Source: Mauremys mutica
Taxonomy: Eukaryota > Chordata > Testudines > Geoemydidae
Reading direction: 5' to 3'
DNA: 64,000 nucleotides
Assembly: GCF_020497125.1 (NCBI RefSeq)
Contig: NC_059084.1
Coordinates: 31,960,203-32,024,202 of the forward strand
Part shown: in pieces, positions 45,301 to 57,300 of the stretch
How positions within the stretch are numbered: the stretch's first letter is position 1
Layout of the letters: every line of letters begins with the position of its first letter
Translations under genes and position numbers: made by a program
The notes under the pieces: model-generated
Databases searched by the model: none
Told to the model about the DNA's origin: nothing
What the model saw: the letters and a program-made list of their open reading frames with translations, nothing else

Positions 45301-48300
45301 AATCTTAAAGCCAGAGAGGTCCTTCGCCCCCACTGTTTCCCTCGGTAGGCTGTTCCAGAATTTCACTCCCCTGATGGTTAGAAACCTACGTCTAATTTCA
45401 AGCCTAAACTTCCTGACTGCCAATTTATATCCATTTGTTCTCGTGTCCACATTAGTACTGAGCTGAAATAATTCCTCTCCCTCCCTGGTATTTATCCCTC
45501 TGATATATTTAAAGAGAGCGATCATATCTCCTCTCAACCTTCTTTTGGTTAAGGAAAACAAACCGAGCTCCTCAAGTCTCCTTTCATACGACAGGCATAG
45601 AATGATTCCTCGGATCATTCTAGTGGCCCTTCTTTGTACCCATTCCAGTTTGAATTCATCCTTCTTAAACATGGGAGACCAAAACTGCACACAGTACTCC
45701 AAATGAGGTCTCACCAACGCCTTGTATAACGGGACTAGCACCTCCTTATCTCTACTAGAAATACCTCGCCTAATGCATCCCAAAACCGCATTAGCTTTTT
45801 TAACGGCCACATCACATTGCCGATTCATAGTCATCCTGCGATCAACCAGGACTCCGAGGTCCTTCTCCTCTTCCGTTACTTCCAACTGGTGCGTCCCCAG
45901 CTTATAACTAAAATTCCTGTTAGTCATCCCTAAATGCATAACCTTACACTTCTCACTATTGAATTTCATCCTATTACTAATACTCCAGTTTACAAGGTCA
46001 TCCAAATCTCCCTGGAGGATATCCCGATCCTTCTCCGAATTGGCAATACCTCCCAACTTCGTGTCATCCGCAAACTTTATCAGCCCACTCCTACTTTTGG
46101 TTCCAAGATCAGTGATAAATAGATTGAATAAGATTGGACCCAAAACCGAACCTTGAGGAACTCCACTGGTAACCTCCCTCCAACCCGACAGATCACCTTT
46201 CAATACGACCCGCTGCAGTCTCCCCTTTAACCAGTTCCTTATCCACCTCTGGATTTTCATTTCGATCCCCATCTTTTCCAATTTAACCAGTAATTCTTCA
46301 TGTGGTACCGTATCAAACGCCTTACTGAAATCAAGATATATTAGATCCACCGCATTTCCCTTGTCTAAAAAATCTGTTACTTTCTCAAAGAAGGAGATCA
46401 GGTTGGTTTGGCACGATCTACCTTTCGTAAAACCATGTTGTAATTTGTCCCAATTGCCATTGACCTCAAGGTCCGTAACTACTCTCTCCTTTAATATTTT
46501 TTCCATGACTTTACATACTACAGATGTTAAACTAACAGGCCTGTAGTTACCCGGGTCACTTTTTTTCCCCTTCTTGAAAATAGGAACTATATTAGCTAAT
46601 CTCCAGTCAAACGGTACAACCCCCGAGTTTAGAGATTCGTTAAAAATTATCGCTGACGGGCTTGCAATTTCACTCGCCAATTCCTTTAATATTCTAGGAT
46701 GAAGATTATCCGGGCCGCCTGATTTACTACCGTTAAGCTGTTCAAGTTTGGCTTCTACCTCGGATACTGTAATTTCCAACCCCGCACCTTCATTCCCATC
46801 AGTCACTCTGCCACTATTCCTAAGCCCTTCATTAGCCTCATTAAAGACCGAGGCAAAATATTCGTTTAGATATTGTGCCATGCCTAGCTTATCCTTGATC
46901 TCCACTCCATTTACAGTTTTAAGCGGTCCCACTTCTTCTTTCTTGGTTTTCTTCCTGTTTATATGGCTAAAAAACCTTTTACTATTAATTTTAATTCCCT
47001 TCGCAAGGTCCATCTCTACCCGGCTTTTGGCCTTTCTCACTGCATCCCTACACCCTCTGACCTCAATAAGGTAGGTTTCCCATCTTCCACTCCTTGTACG
47101 CTTTCTGTTTTTTCTTAATCACCCCTCTGAGACGCTTGCTCATCCAGCTCGGTCTAAAACTACTACCTAAGGACCGTTTTCCCTTTCTCGGGATACAGGC
47201 CTCTGACAGCTCCTGCAACTTCAACCTGAAATAATCCCAGGCGTCTTCCGCCTTTAGATCCCTAAATATGTTAGTCCAATCCACTTCCCTAACTAGTCGC
47301 CTTAATTTAGTAAAGTTAGCCCTTTTGAAATCGTAAACCTTAGTCTCAGATGCAATTGTGTTTATCCTTCCATTTATATATATATGCGGCGGTCTGACGA
47401 TATTGTGCCTCCTGTCCGGAATGCCAATTACATGGGCCCCGACCACGCTTAAGGGCACCTTTGGTACCTCTGCCGATTATTGAAGTCCCTTTTGAGCGAA
47501 TAGCTATGGACCTAGTAGGGTCGCTAGAAAAATCAGCCCGAGGCCATCAGCACATACTGGTGGTGCTAGATTATGCCACCCGATACCCTGAGGCCATTCC
47601 CCTACGTCCAAGACCATAGCTAAAGAATTAATCCAAATTTTTGCTAGAGTGGGAATACCCAAAGAGATCCTGACAGATCAAGGAACCCCTTTTGTGCCTA
47701 AATTAATGAAGGATCTATGTGCCATGCTCCACATACGGACCCTAAGGACATCAGTCTATCATCCGCAGACCGATGGCCTCGTCGAGTGTTTTAATAGAAC
47801 ATGATACGAAAGGTGGTGAGCCGGGATGGGAAGAACTGGGACACCCTGCTACCGTACCTAAAGTTTGCGATAAGGGAGGTGCCTCAGACTTCAACTGGGT
47901 TTTCCTCATTCGAACTGTTATATGGTCGCCACCCCCGCGGCATACTGGACATTGCCAAAGAAAGTTGGGAAGAACAGCTGAACCCAGGGAGAAACCTCAT
48001 TGAGCATGTGTAGCAGATGAAAGACAGGATAGCCCAAGTCACCCCCATAGTGCGGGAACACATGGAGAGGGCACAAGGGGCCCAAACAACATACTACAAT
48101 CGCCAAGCGACGATCCGAAAATTCCAGGTGGGAGATCGGGTAATGGTGCTGGTGCCCACAGCAGAGAGCAAGCTCCTGGCCAGATGGCAGGGGCCATACG
48201 AGATAATAGAAGCCATTGGAGAGGTCGATTACAAGGTCCGACAGCCTGGATGCCGGAAGCTGGAACAAATCTATCATATAAACCTGTTGTAACCTTGGCA

Positions 48301-51300
48301 AGACAGAGAAGCTCATGTGGTCACTCTAGGGTCACCTCCTCCCGAGAGCAACCCGCCTGGCCAAGTGGGAATATCCCCAGAATTGACCCCTGACCAACGA
48401 ACTGAGGTGATCAACATGATCAAACGCAACCAGGACGTGTTCTCAGAAAAGCCAGGCAGGACTACTGAGGTTCACCATCACATCCTCACAGAGCCTGGAG
48501 TGAAGGTGAATGTCAAGCCATACTGGATCCCGGAGGCGAAAAAAGAAGAGATCAAGACAGAAGTCAGGAAAATGTTGAAGTCAGGGGTCATTGAAGAGTC
48601 TCATAGCCAATGGTCAAGCCCCGTGGTCCTAGTACCTAAACCGGATGGCAGTATGAGGTTTTGCAATGACTTCCGGAAACTGAACGAGGTGTCCCAATTT
48701 GATGCGTACCCTATACCCCGGATAGATGAGTTAATTGACCGACTGGGGAAAGCACGATTTTTGTCCACCCTTGACCTGACTAAGGGTTATTGGCAAATTC
48801 CCTTGGCCAAGGCCGACAAAGAGAAGATGGCCTTTTCAACACCAGAGGGACTGTATCAATACACTGTCCTCCCTTTTGGTTTACATGGGGCTCCTGCAAC
48901 TTTCCAACGGCTCATGGACAAACTGTTGCGTCCACATGGCAAGTATGCAGCCACCTATCTTGATGACGTCATTATACGTAGTCCAGATTGGGAGACGCAC
49001 TTGGGGAAGGTGGAAGCAGTCCTGGACACCTTGAGGAAGGCGGGGCTGACTGCAAATCCCTCCAAATGCGCAATTGGGCTAGCAGAAGCCAAATATCTTG
49101 GGTATATAGTGGGGAGAGGCGTGGTGAAGCCCCAACTCAACAAGTTAGAGTCAATACAGAATTGGCCCCGACCAGTCTGGAAGAAACAGGTCAGAGCATT
49201 CCTGGGCATGGTGGGGTACTACAGGCGATTCATCCCCCACTTCGCCACCAGGGCATGCCCGCTAACAGACCTAACGAAAGCCCGTGTAAGATGTGAAAGA
49301 CCATAGTAAGATGGTCTAGCATGGCTGAGGAGGCTTTTGCAGATCTGCAGACCGCCCTCTGCACCGACCCAGTGCTGGTAGCTCCAGACTGGGAGGAAGA
49401 GTTTATCTTGCAAACGGATGCCTCTGAGGTTGGGTTGGGAGCGGTTCTTTCACAAATGGTTGGAGCGGAAGAACACCCAGTCCTGTTCCTCAGTAGGAAA
49501 CTCCTGCCCAGGGAACGTAAATATGCCGTAATAGAGAAGGAATGCCTGGCCGTAAAGTGGGCCGTAGAAAGCCTTCGCTACTACCTACTCGGACGGAGGT
49601 TTACCCTTGTCACGGACCATGCCCCTCTGAAGTGGATGCACCAAAACAAAGAGAGAAATGCGAGAGTGACAAGGTGGTTCCTGTCACTACAACCCTTCCA
49701 CTTCAGAGTACAACATAGGTCCGGAATCAAGCATGGCAACGCGGATGGCCTTTTGCCGACCCAAGTAGCCCAACTCTGTAGTGTTGAGCGGGGGTGGGTG
49801 GGATATGTGATAAACTCAGGACAGACAGCTGCAAGGGAGGGGTAGGAATCAGTCCCAGAGGGTTAAAAGGTCCTCCTCCTTATCAACTGGGAGGCAACTA
49901 CAGGTCAATCAGGTTCAGCTGAGAAAGGGTTACCAAGGTAGCAGTTAGAATCAGCTGAGGTTAATTAGAATCAGCTGATTCCAACTTAGGGCTGACTGAG
50001 ACCTTTTTAAACCCTTCCCTGGGAGGAAGGACGGGGGGAGAACAGAGAGAGAAGGAGCCCTGCTGCCAGGAGTGTTGGAGCAGCAAGACAGCGAGCCTCA
50101 CCGGGAGGAGAGGCAGTACTCTCTCCCACAAGGGAGTAAAAATACTCTAAACAGGACTGGTGGAGATACGGGGAGCAGACTTCCCCTGTGTCCCAAGGGG
50201 GGGACCGCATTACCCAAGCCAGTCTCACCAGGGCTAAAAGCAGCAGAGGCTGGGGAGACTGGGAAGGTGCATTGCGACAGTATGCAACTGACTGTTCCTT
50301 CCTACATGGAGTATTTTGCATTTGTCCTTATTGAACTTGATCCTATTTACTTCAGACCATTTCTCCAGATCATTTTGAATATTAATCGTATCCTCCAAAG
50401 CACTTGCAACCCTTCCCAGCTTGGTGGTATCCACCAACTTTATAGGTATACTCTCTATGCCATTATCTAAATCATTGATTGAGATATTGAACAGAATCAG
50501 ACCCAGAACTGAGCCCTGCAGGACCCCATTTGATATGCCCTTCCAGCTAGACTGTGAACAGTTTTTCAACCAGTTATGCACCCACCTTAGAGTAGCTCCA
50601 TCTATGTTGTATTTCCCTAGTTTGTTTATGAGAAGGTCATGTGAGACTGTATCAAAAGCCTTAAAGTCAAAATATACCACATCTACTGCTCCACCCTCCC
50701 CGTCCCCCATCCACAAAGCTTGTTAACACATCAAAGAAAGCTGTTAGGTTGCTTTAACACAGTTTGTTCTTGACAAATCCATGCTCACTGTTACTTATCA
50801 CCTTATTATCTTCTAGGTGTTTGCAAATTGATTGCTTAATTATTTGCTCCATAATCTTGCCAGATACAGAAGTTAAGCTGACTGGTCTGTAGTTCCCTGG
50901 GTTGTCCTTGTTCTCCTTTTTAGAGATGGGCACTTTATTTGGCCTTTTCTAGTCCTCTGAAATCTCTTCCATCTCTCGTGACTTTTTTAATAGAATGTCC
51001 AATGGCTCCGGTATCTCCTCAGTCAGCTCCTTGAGTATTCTAGGATGGATTTCATCTGGTCCTAGTGACTTGAAGACATCTAACTTGTCAATAATTTTTA
51101 ACTTGTCCTTTCCCTATTTAGCCTCTGATCCTGCCTCTCTTTCACAGGCATTCACTAGGTTAGATGTCCAATTGCTACTAACCTTTTTAGGGAAAACTGA
51201 AACCAAAAAGGCATTTAGCACATCTGCCATTTTCACCCCTCATTGAGCAATGGACCTACCTTGTCCTTAGTCTTCCTCTTGCTTCTAATGTATAATTTGA

Positions 51301-54300
51301 GCCTCTGGATGGCTACAGGGTGGAGCCTGACCTCCCTGGGTATGAATGAAAAGCTTGAGGAAAAATTCAGATGGGCTAATAGCCTGTTTGAACAGAAACC
51401 AGAGACCATTTTAGATGGGAATTTGGGGTTAGAGTGCAGGACTATTTTATCCTTATGGAACGTGGTGTAGGGAGGATCTGCTATCAAATCTGTATCTTGC
51501 TAGCTCTGGCTGGTGTTATGAGGAATGCTGTCTTCAGAGAGATAGTACAGACAACAGTTTTGAAAATATTTGTACAATGGTCCCACAAACTTTATGAGAA
51601 CAAGATGCTGATCCCATAGCAGAGGTTGTGTGTGTGCTGGAGGAAATATATGGGGGAAGTCTTTCAGAAATTTGGGTATTGTAAGGGGAATGAAGACTGT
51701 GTCAATTTGTGCATGTAGGGGTGGGAAGAGAGATGAGATGTAGCCACATACACTTCAAATAGTCTGAATTTTCTTCAGGTACGCTCCAAAACAAAAGCGA
51801 TGGAGGACCATATCAGATCTACTCCCTCATGAGTTGCCCACGTAGAGAATGTCTTCCTTTTTATTAGTGAGTAGGTCTGTCTGATCTAAAGGCTTCCTGC
51901 TTTCCAGTAGCATCTTTTAAACATTAGCAGATTGTTATAGTGATCCCAGAAGTCCAGAAGCCAAGCTGTTAGCCAGAGAACATTTAGATTTGGGTGGAGA
52001 ATATCACCAATCCTGAAAGAAGAGACCTGATTGATTGGGGTCCAGGACTTGTGATTCTGACCGCAGTCCCAGGAGGGTCAGAAAACGAAAACTACCCAGG
52101 CTACCAGCAGCATCCTGGACCCATCCCATCCTGCCTAACTCTGTAAATGTACATAGGACTCCTGACCCCAGTCCAGAAGAAAAAGTGACTGCTGATACTG
52201 GGCCCCTCAAAGTTGAATCTTTGAGTGGCCACTCATTCTGTTGATTGTAAACTCTGCTCAAGAAGTCTGCCAAGACATTGCCTTTTGATGAACATGATTT
52301 CCTGAGGACTGAAGAAACATTGTGGGGCAAATGTGGTCTGTTCAGAAAAAGATTGGGCCAGGGCTTAGATTCTGTTCCTTGCTCAGCAATGGCCTTCCTG
52401 TGTAACTTCAAGCAACACAGAGTTGTTGTAGCTGTGTTGGTCCCAGGATATTAGCGAGACAAAGGGGATGAGGTAATATCTTTTATTGGACCAAGGTCTT
52501 CAGCTCTGTGTAGCTTGAAGTTGGTGCAATAAAAGATAGAAACACAAGGTAGGAGAGGTAATAGTTGACCTTGGGCAGGGCATTTAACCTTTCTGTGCGT
52601 AGCTCCTCATCTGTAAAATGCAGATAACACTGCCCCACCTCTCAGGGTGTTTGAAGGATAAATATGTTAAAGATTGTAAGGTGTTCAGACACTACAGCAT
52701 TGGAGGCTGGACAAGTACTTTCAATAAACAGATAGAACCAATCAGATGGCAGATGTGTATGCCGCTGAGTCTGAGGAAAAATTGTTACTACCGCCATGCT
52801 TTTGGTGGCAATGTTTGGTGCCATGGAAACACAATGGTGGGAAATGCACCAGTCTCCCCTGTGTGAGGCTAGAAGTTTATTCAATGAGGGAAGGATGGTT
52901 CGAGGTGCAAAAGTGTCTTTCAAAACTGTCAAATTAGTTCCTTGCAGTGCAGTTCATCTGATGAGCTGCCCCCAAAACCAGAAAGTGAGAGACTCTCTGG
53001 AAGGAGTCCTGGCCTGCAGAATCAAGGAGAGTTCTGCCTCTGGGGACGGAAAGGATTGGATGATGGAGCTAAGGAAGTAAGAAAACCTACACACACAAAT
53101 CAGTCTAGCAAGACCACTTTTGGGGAAGCAGCCCAAGCAGACTGTACCCACAACAGCATTGGCAACAAAATACTTCTGGTTAACTATATACAGGCAGTAA
53201 CATCCAAAAGTAGGGAAATGATTAGGGTAGCACTGAGGACGTTGTGCTCTGAGCACACTGAACCTTTTGTTGCCAAAGCAAACTGGGGAGAGGTTGAGAC
53301 CTCTCCCTCTCAGACACTCAGAAACATGTAGGAGGGGACAGTTGTCCGGGGGAGGAATAGCTTCAGTGCACACTGGTTTCTGGAAGATTCTGAGTTCATA
53401 CACCTGTGGGTGCTTCTTTCTCTCTCTCTCTCCCCTCCCCCCCATCCCCGACAGGGATCCAGATGAGCAGTTCTTGAAGGAGAAGGAGGTGGTCTCTTTC
53501 AGTGCTGGTATCCTTTGTGGTAATTTCAAAAGTATATATGTCCTGAACATGCCCAGCTTCTTTGTTTGTTTTCAAGGGGTTGGTGCCATCTATATTCGCC
53601 GTCGGCCCCGGGTGAGGTTGGAACCCTTACAGAGTGGGGGAGGCCAGGAGAGAGGAATGCGATCTGGGACTGTGCCTACACCTTTAGCAGTTGGCCTTGG
53701 GGCAGCGTGTGAAGTGTCTCAACAAGAGATGGAGGTATATGGAGATCAATTCTGTCTCATGTTCCTATATAATAGTACATGACGTGTTCTTAGATTCTTT
53801 CCTGCCCATCATGCATGGGCTGCAATTAATCTTTCCATTGGCCCCTTTAATGGGACCACATTTCACTCCAAAGAAGTCCTTTTCCAGCATATACACCTGC
53901 AAGATTGGCAGGCTGGATTCCGATTCTCACTGTTGAGACTGAAGATTAAAGTGATTCTCCTGATGTAGATTTGAGTGAGCCCCTTGAAGTCTTCCCTGCA
54001 GACATTTCTGGGGGATTGGAAGGTGATCTTGAAACCACTTCTGCTTTAGACTAGTTTCAATCTATTGTCTGCAGTGTTGCAGACAAAATAACCCAGAGGT
54101 TTTTTTTTTAATATAGGCCAAGTGGATTTATATGAACATATAACATAGTCGCAGGAAATCTGTCCATGGAGCCCAAGCCCATTCCAGCCAGGCAACGATT
54201 AGTCATCTGAGCTGTATAGTCTATGGAAGCTCTGTTGGAGGCCACACTCCTGCAGAATTGTATGTTCTGCAGTCTCAGCTCTGATTGCTCTTCCTAGTTC

Positions 54301-57300
54301 TGCAGAATGTATAATCACTACACGCCCAGGGCGTGCCTACCAGAACTTGCAGTCAAACCTCTCAATAGTCAAGCCTGCCAATGTACAGTACATGCCACTC
54401 AAGTGTGGGGCAAATGACTGAAATGTGGAATTACTCCCTGCTCTGGCCCCTCGGGGGAACGCTTGCCCTTCTCCCTGGAGGGGGTTTTCCCCAGTAAGCT
54501 AAGACTGCCCCCCGGCACAAAGTAATGCTGTCCTCCACTAAATGAAATGAAATGTATCTTGGGCTCTACCTTTGCTGGCTCCTTTGCTGCTGGTGGTGCC
54601 CTTCTGGTATCCAGAACACTCCTAGCTGCTGCTGCTTTGGTTCACCCCATTTCAAGGAGCAGAGAGGGGCCTCTGAGGGAGAGACCCAAGAGCAGCTTGA
54701 ACTGATATTTTTGCAAGAGGGGAGGTGGGCATGGAGTAGCCCCCAATCCTTTGTTCTGCCTGTGAAGAGCATGGCAGCTCAGGCCCTGCTTCATTCCTTC
54801 CTCTTCCTGGGGGACACGTATAGACTCCACTCTGCTCCATCAAAAACAGTTAGCTTCTGCACCACCTGGTCCCTCCCTCCAAGGTCCCTCTGCTCCTTTA
54901 CGGGAGGGATTGGCGAGTGGTAGGGGAAGAGGGGCCCAAAAAGTGCAAAGTTTGTGATTGAAGTAGAACAGCAGAAGCTATCTGCCCTGAATGCAGAGGG
55001 ATCCACCTAATGCGGAGTGCTTGAGAGGTCTGCCTGTGGTGCAGATAGGCTTTGCCAGAACCAGAGTTCTCCGCCCTCCTCCCAGTGTACATCTCTGGTT
55101 CAAAATAACCAATAGGCGGCTCATGCTATCCACATCTGGTGGAAGGATCTGCTTCTTCAAAGCTTATAAACCCTGTGTGAGTCATTGCCAGAGAACTTGA
55201 GAGAGTCAGTAAAATTCTCCAAGGTCTGGAAGGAAAATCCATAGTATACAACTGTCTATAATAGGGTTGTCTGTCACTGCAATCTAAATTCTCTAACTCT
55301 GTAATCAATCAGTCACATTTTCCAGAAATAATCAAAAGGCCCAGTCCTCAGTGAGGACAACAAGGTAGACTAATTTTGGAGTTTCTGTGCCAAGCCATTT
55401 TTGTGGTAGACATTCTAAAAAAAACCTAGGAATACTTTTCAAAAATTAAACACTTAATAGTTTTCAGATTGTTTTACCTGACCAACAGCTTGTTAGATTA
55501 CCCACATGCTTGTCAGAGGAACACATGTAAGAAATTTTGGGTGGGTTGATATCATAACAAAGCCCTGCCTAGAGCGCCGTCCTGCAGCGCGGCATGATAG
55601 ATGTGCCTGTTTCCCTTCTTCAGAGTCCCCAGAACTCCACAGGACATTTTCTTGACTCACTAATACCCTGCTTGGGGTGAGTTTATTATAAGCATAGTAC
55701 AAAATAGCCCTTGAAAAAAAGTCCCCAAACGTAGTCCATTTATCACCTCCATGCATGTAGTCCTAAGTATCTCATATCCTCTAATCCATCAACATAGCAC
55801 ATACCATTCTCCAGCATCTTCTACCACACCCAGGCTCTTCTCTGGGCCTCTCCTGCCCTTTAACCAGGACAGCCACCCCAGCCCTTCCAGATGGACTGCA
55901 GCCCTGATTTTCCCAGGGGGATCCCCAAGAGCCTGTCTGTTGGGAGGTCATCCCTCACTCCTGCTGGCCCTCAGCTATCGTTCTCTCCAGTATGGAGACT
56001 TCACAAGTAAAGCCCCACTGCTCCCCTGCCTTCTGCCCTCTCTGGCCTTCAGCTTCAGCTTTCTGACTTGGGGAAGATCAGCAGGCAAACCCCACTGCTG
56101 CTCTTCAGCCTTCTCCCAGGAGCCACCTACAGCCTCGTAGCTATGTCAGCTCTCACCTGCTTGAACTGAATCTTGGTGTGCCCCAGGTGCCAGTGCATAA
56201 ACCCAATTAGGAGGCAGCTGATGAGTCAAGTGCACTGATCTCTTTTCTATTAAAGGGCCATTGCCATCCTATCACAGTTAATTATGGTGAAGTTGAAGGG
56301 CAGAGGAAATCATCTTTGCATATATCCCACATGGTCAGTTTTCTGAAATTGCAAGGGATATGCCTTGGGGGGCCATGGTCCTTCCAGTCATACTGTAGTT
56401 TCTAGACAATCAGCAATTCTCTTATTACTGAATCCAGAAGGCATGTCTTCAGAAAGAGAACTGGGTGCACATAACTCAGTGTGGATAGCCCCCTAGCTGC
56501 CATAGTGAAGCGGACATCTCCATTATGCAATGGGCATTTGTGACCATAGCAAAACAGGAGCGCTCTGTCATACTGCAAACTACTCTCACTTTAACCATTA
56601 TTTAAAGAGTTCTAATATTGAAACTCAAACCTTTTGTGTTTATTTGAAAGGTCACTGGATAGTTCTTATGGGTAAAGTTTTCTTAACTGATTATTTGGTT
56701 TGTTTTGGGCAGCAGGCTGAGCTGGCAAATACCAAACTACTAACTCAAAGAGTTGTTTTAAAAGGGGTACCAGAGATGAGGCTTTTAAAAAATAAGTCTT
56801 TGTCTGTCTTGCCATAGTCCAAGTACTGATGTCCATGCCCAGGCTGGTAATTGTGTGTGGTTGGAAAAGGAGGGAGAGTTGAACCCATCAGCCATTTATT
56901 AGACTGATCTCTCTCTCGCTTTCTTTTGTTAGTATGACTATAAGCGAATCTCTGTATTGGCGGACCGACTCATTACAAAAATAATGACTGAAATTCCAGA
57001 TGTGGTTATGAATGGAGACCCAGAGCATCACTATCCAGGTATTAGCAGAATCTCGTATTTCTCTGGTTACAGAATCCACCCCTTCCTGCAAACTCTGCTT
57101 TTTCTGTTATTTTGTAAATAGAAGTTTTTAACCCATCTGGTTGAGATGAAAACGTTCTAGAAGGTCCCTTAATGTGAACCAATACAGTGATGACTTCCTA
57201 AGATTGCAGGCAGCCTCATGCTGTATGTCTGAGAGCTACGAACTGCCCCACTCATCTCAATGATGTGTTGATGCTCAGCCCTAATAATAGAACCTTAAAA

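Larger units (their letters stand above)
44365..47600 (+). pseudogene. Gypsy integrase N-terminal H2C2 finger, split by CR1
   Basis: The left part (44365-44842) ends with [14 protein letters not shown] and RFFWPG, the His half of the integrase finger. The nested CR1 follows. The right part resumes at about 47381 with the Cys half, CASCPEC (47404-47424), then [16 protein letters not shown], which starts the catalytic core. A TGA at 47395-47397 lies just before the Cys half. No target sequence seems to be lost. Confidence 0.8.
42332..50279 (+). mobile_element. Ty3/Gypsy LTR retrotransposon, Gmr1-like (INT before RT), with nested CR1
   Basis: LTRs of 489 and 474 bases, a primer site, gag, zinc knuckle, protease, integrase with H2C2 finger, then reverse transcriptase, RNase H and a purine tract, in that order. 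Integrase upstream of RT is the arrangement of Gmr1-like elements rather than ordinary Ty3/Gypsy. About 5.4 kb without the nested CR1. It is flanked by GTAT on both sides (42328-42331 and 50280-50283). Pol has several stops and frameshifts, so it is inactive. It lies in sense in NFS1 intron 7. Confidence 0.9.
41636..51295 (-). mobile_element. Antisense CR1 LINE (outer), interrupted by Gypsy element
   Basis: CR1 3' end at about 41636 and its 3' region to 42331. It resumes at 50280 with RT sequence (reverse complement includes [15 protein letters not shown] and VLQGSVLG) and ends near 51295. Removing 42332-50279 plus one GTAT restores a continuous CR1 that aligns with the copy at about 60910-60960. 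Frames are broken. Confidence 0.85.
40042..53576 (+). other. NFS1: NFS1 intron 7 (13.5 kb, nested retroelements)
   Basis: 40042-41630 holds no gene; a short 34-base near-duplicate (GGGGGTGAATGGATTTG) lies at 41095-41155. 41636-51295 is an antisense CR1 split by a Gypsy element. 51300-52415 nothing recognised. 52419-52512 Penelope-like fragment; 52550-52700 MIR-like SINE core. 52700-53576 nothing recognised; a CT run lies near 53419. Confidence 0.75.

Noticed and set aside
45268..47040. 590-codon frame as a host gene
   Set aside because: It has all CR1 RT blocks and the CR1 3' end follows directly; it is a retroelement frame.
47381..47458. CR1 coding sequence up to 47458
   Set aside because: The last 78 bases are Gypsy integrase on the other strand (CASCPEC), so the CR1 ends near 47380.
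53267..53576. Open frame upstream of NFS1 exon 8 as a longer exon
   Set aside because: Exon 8 has a clear acceptor at 53575-53576 and joins exon 7 in phase there; upstream frame does not match NFS1.
55751..56140. 129-codon frame as a gene
   Set aside because: Ser/Pro/Leu-rich translation of an LTR-like non-coding stretch; no homologous features.
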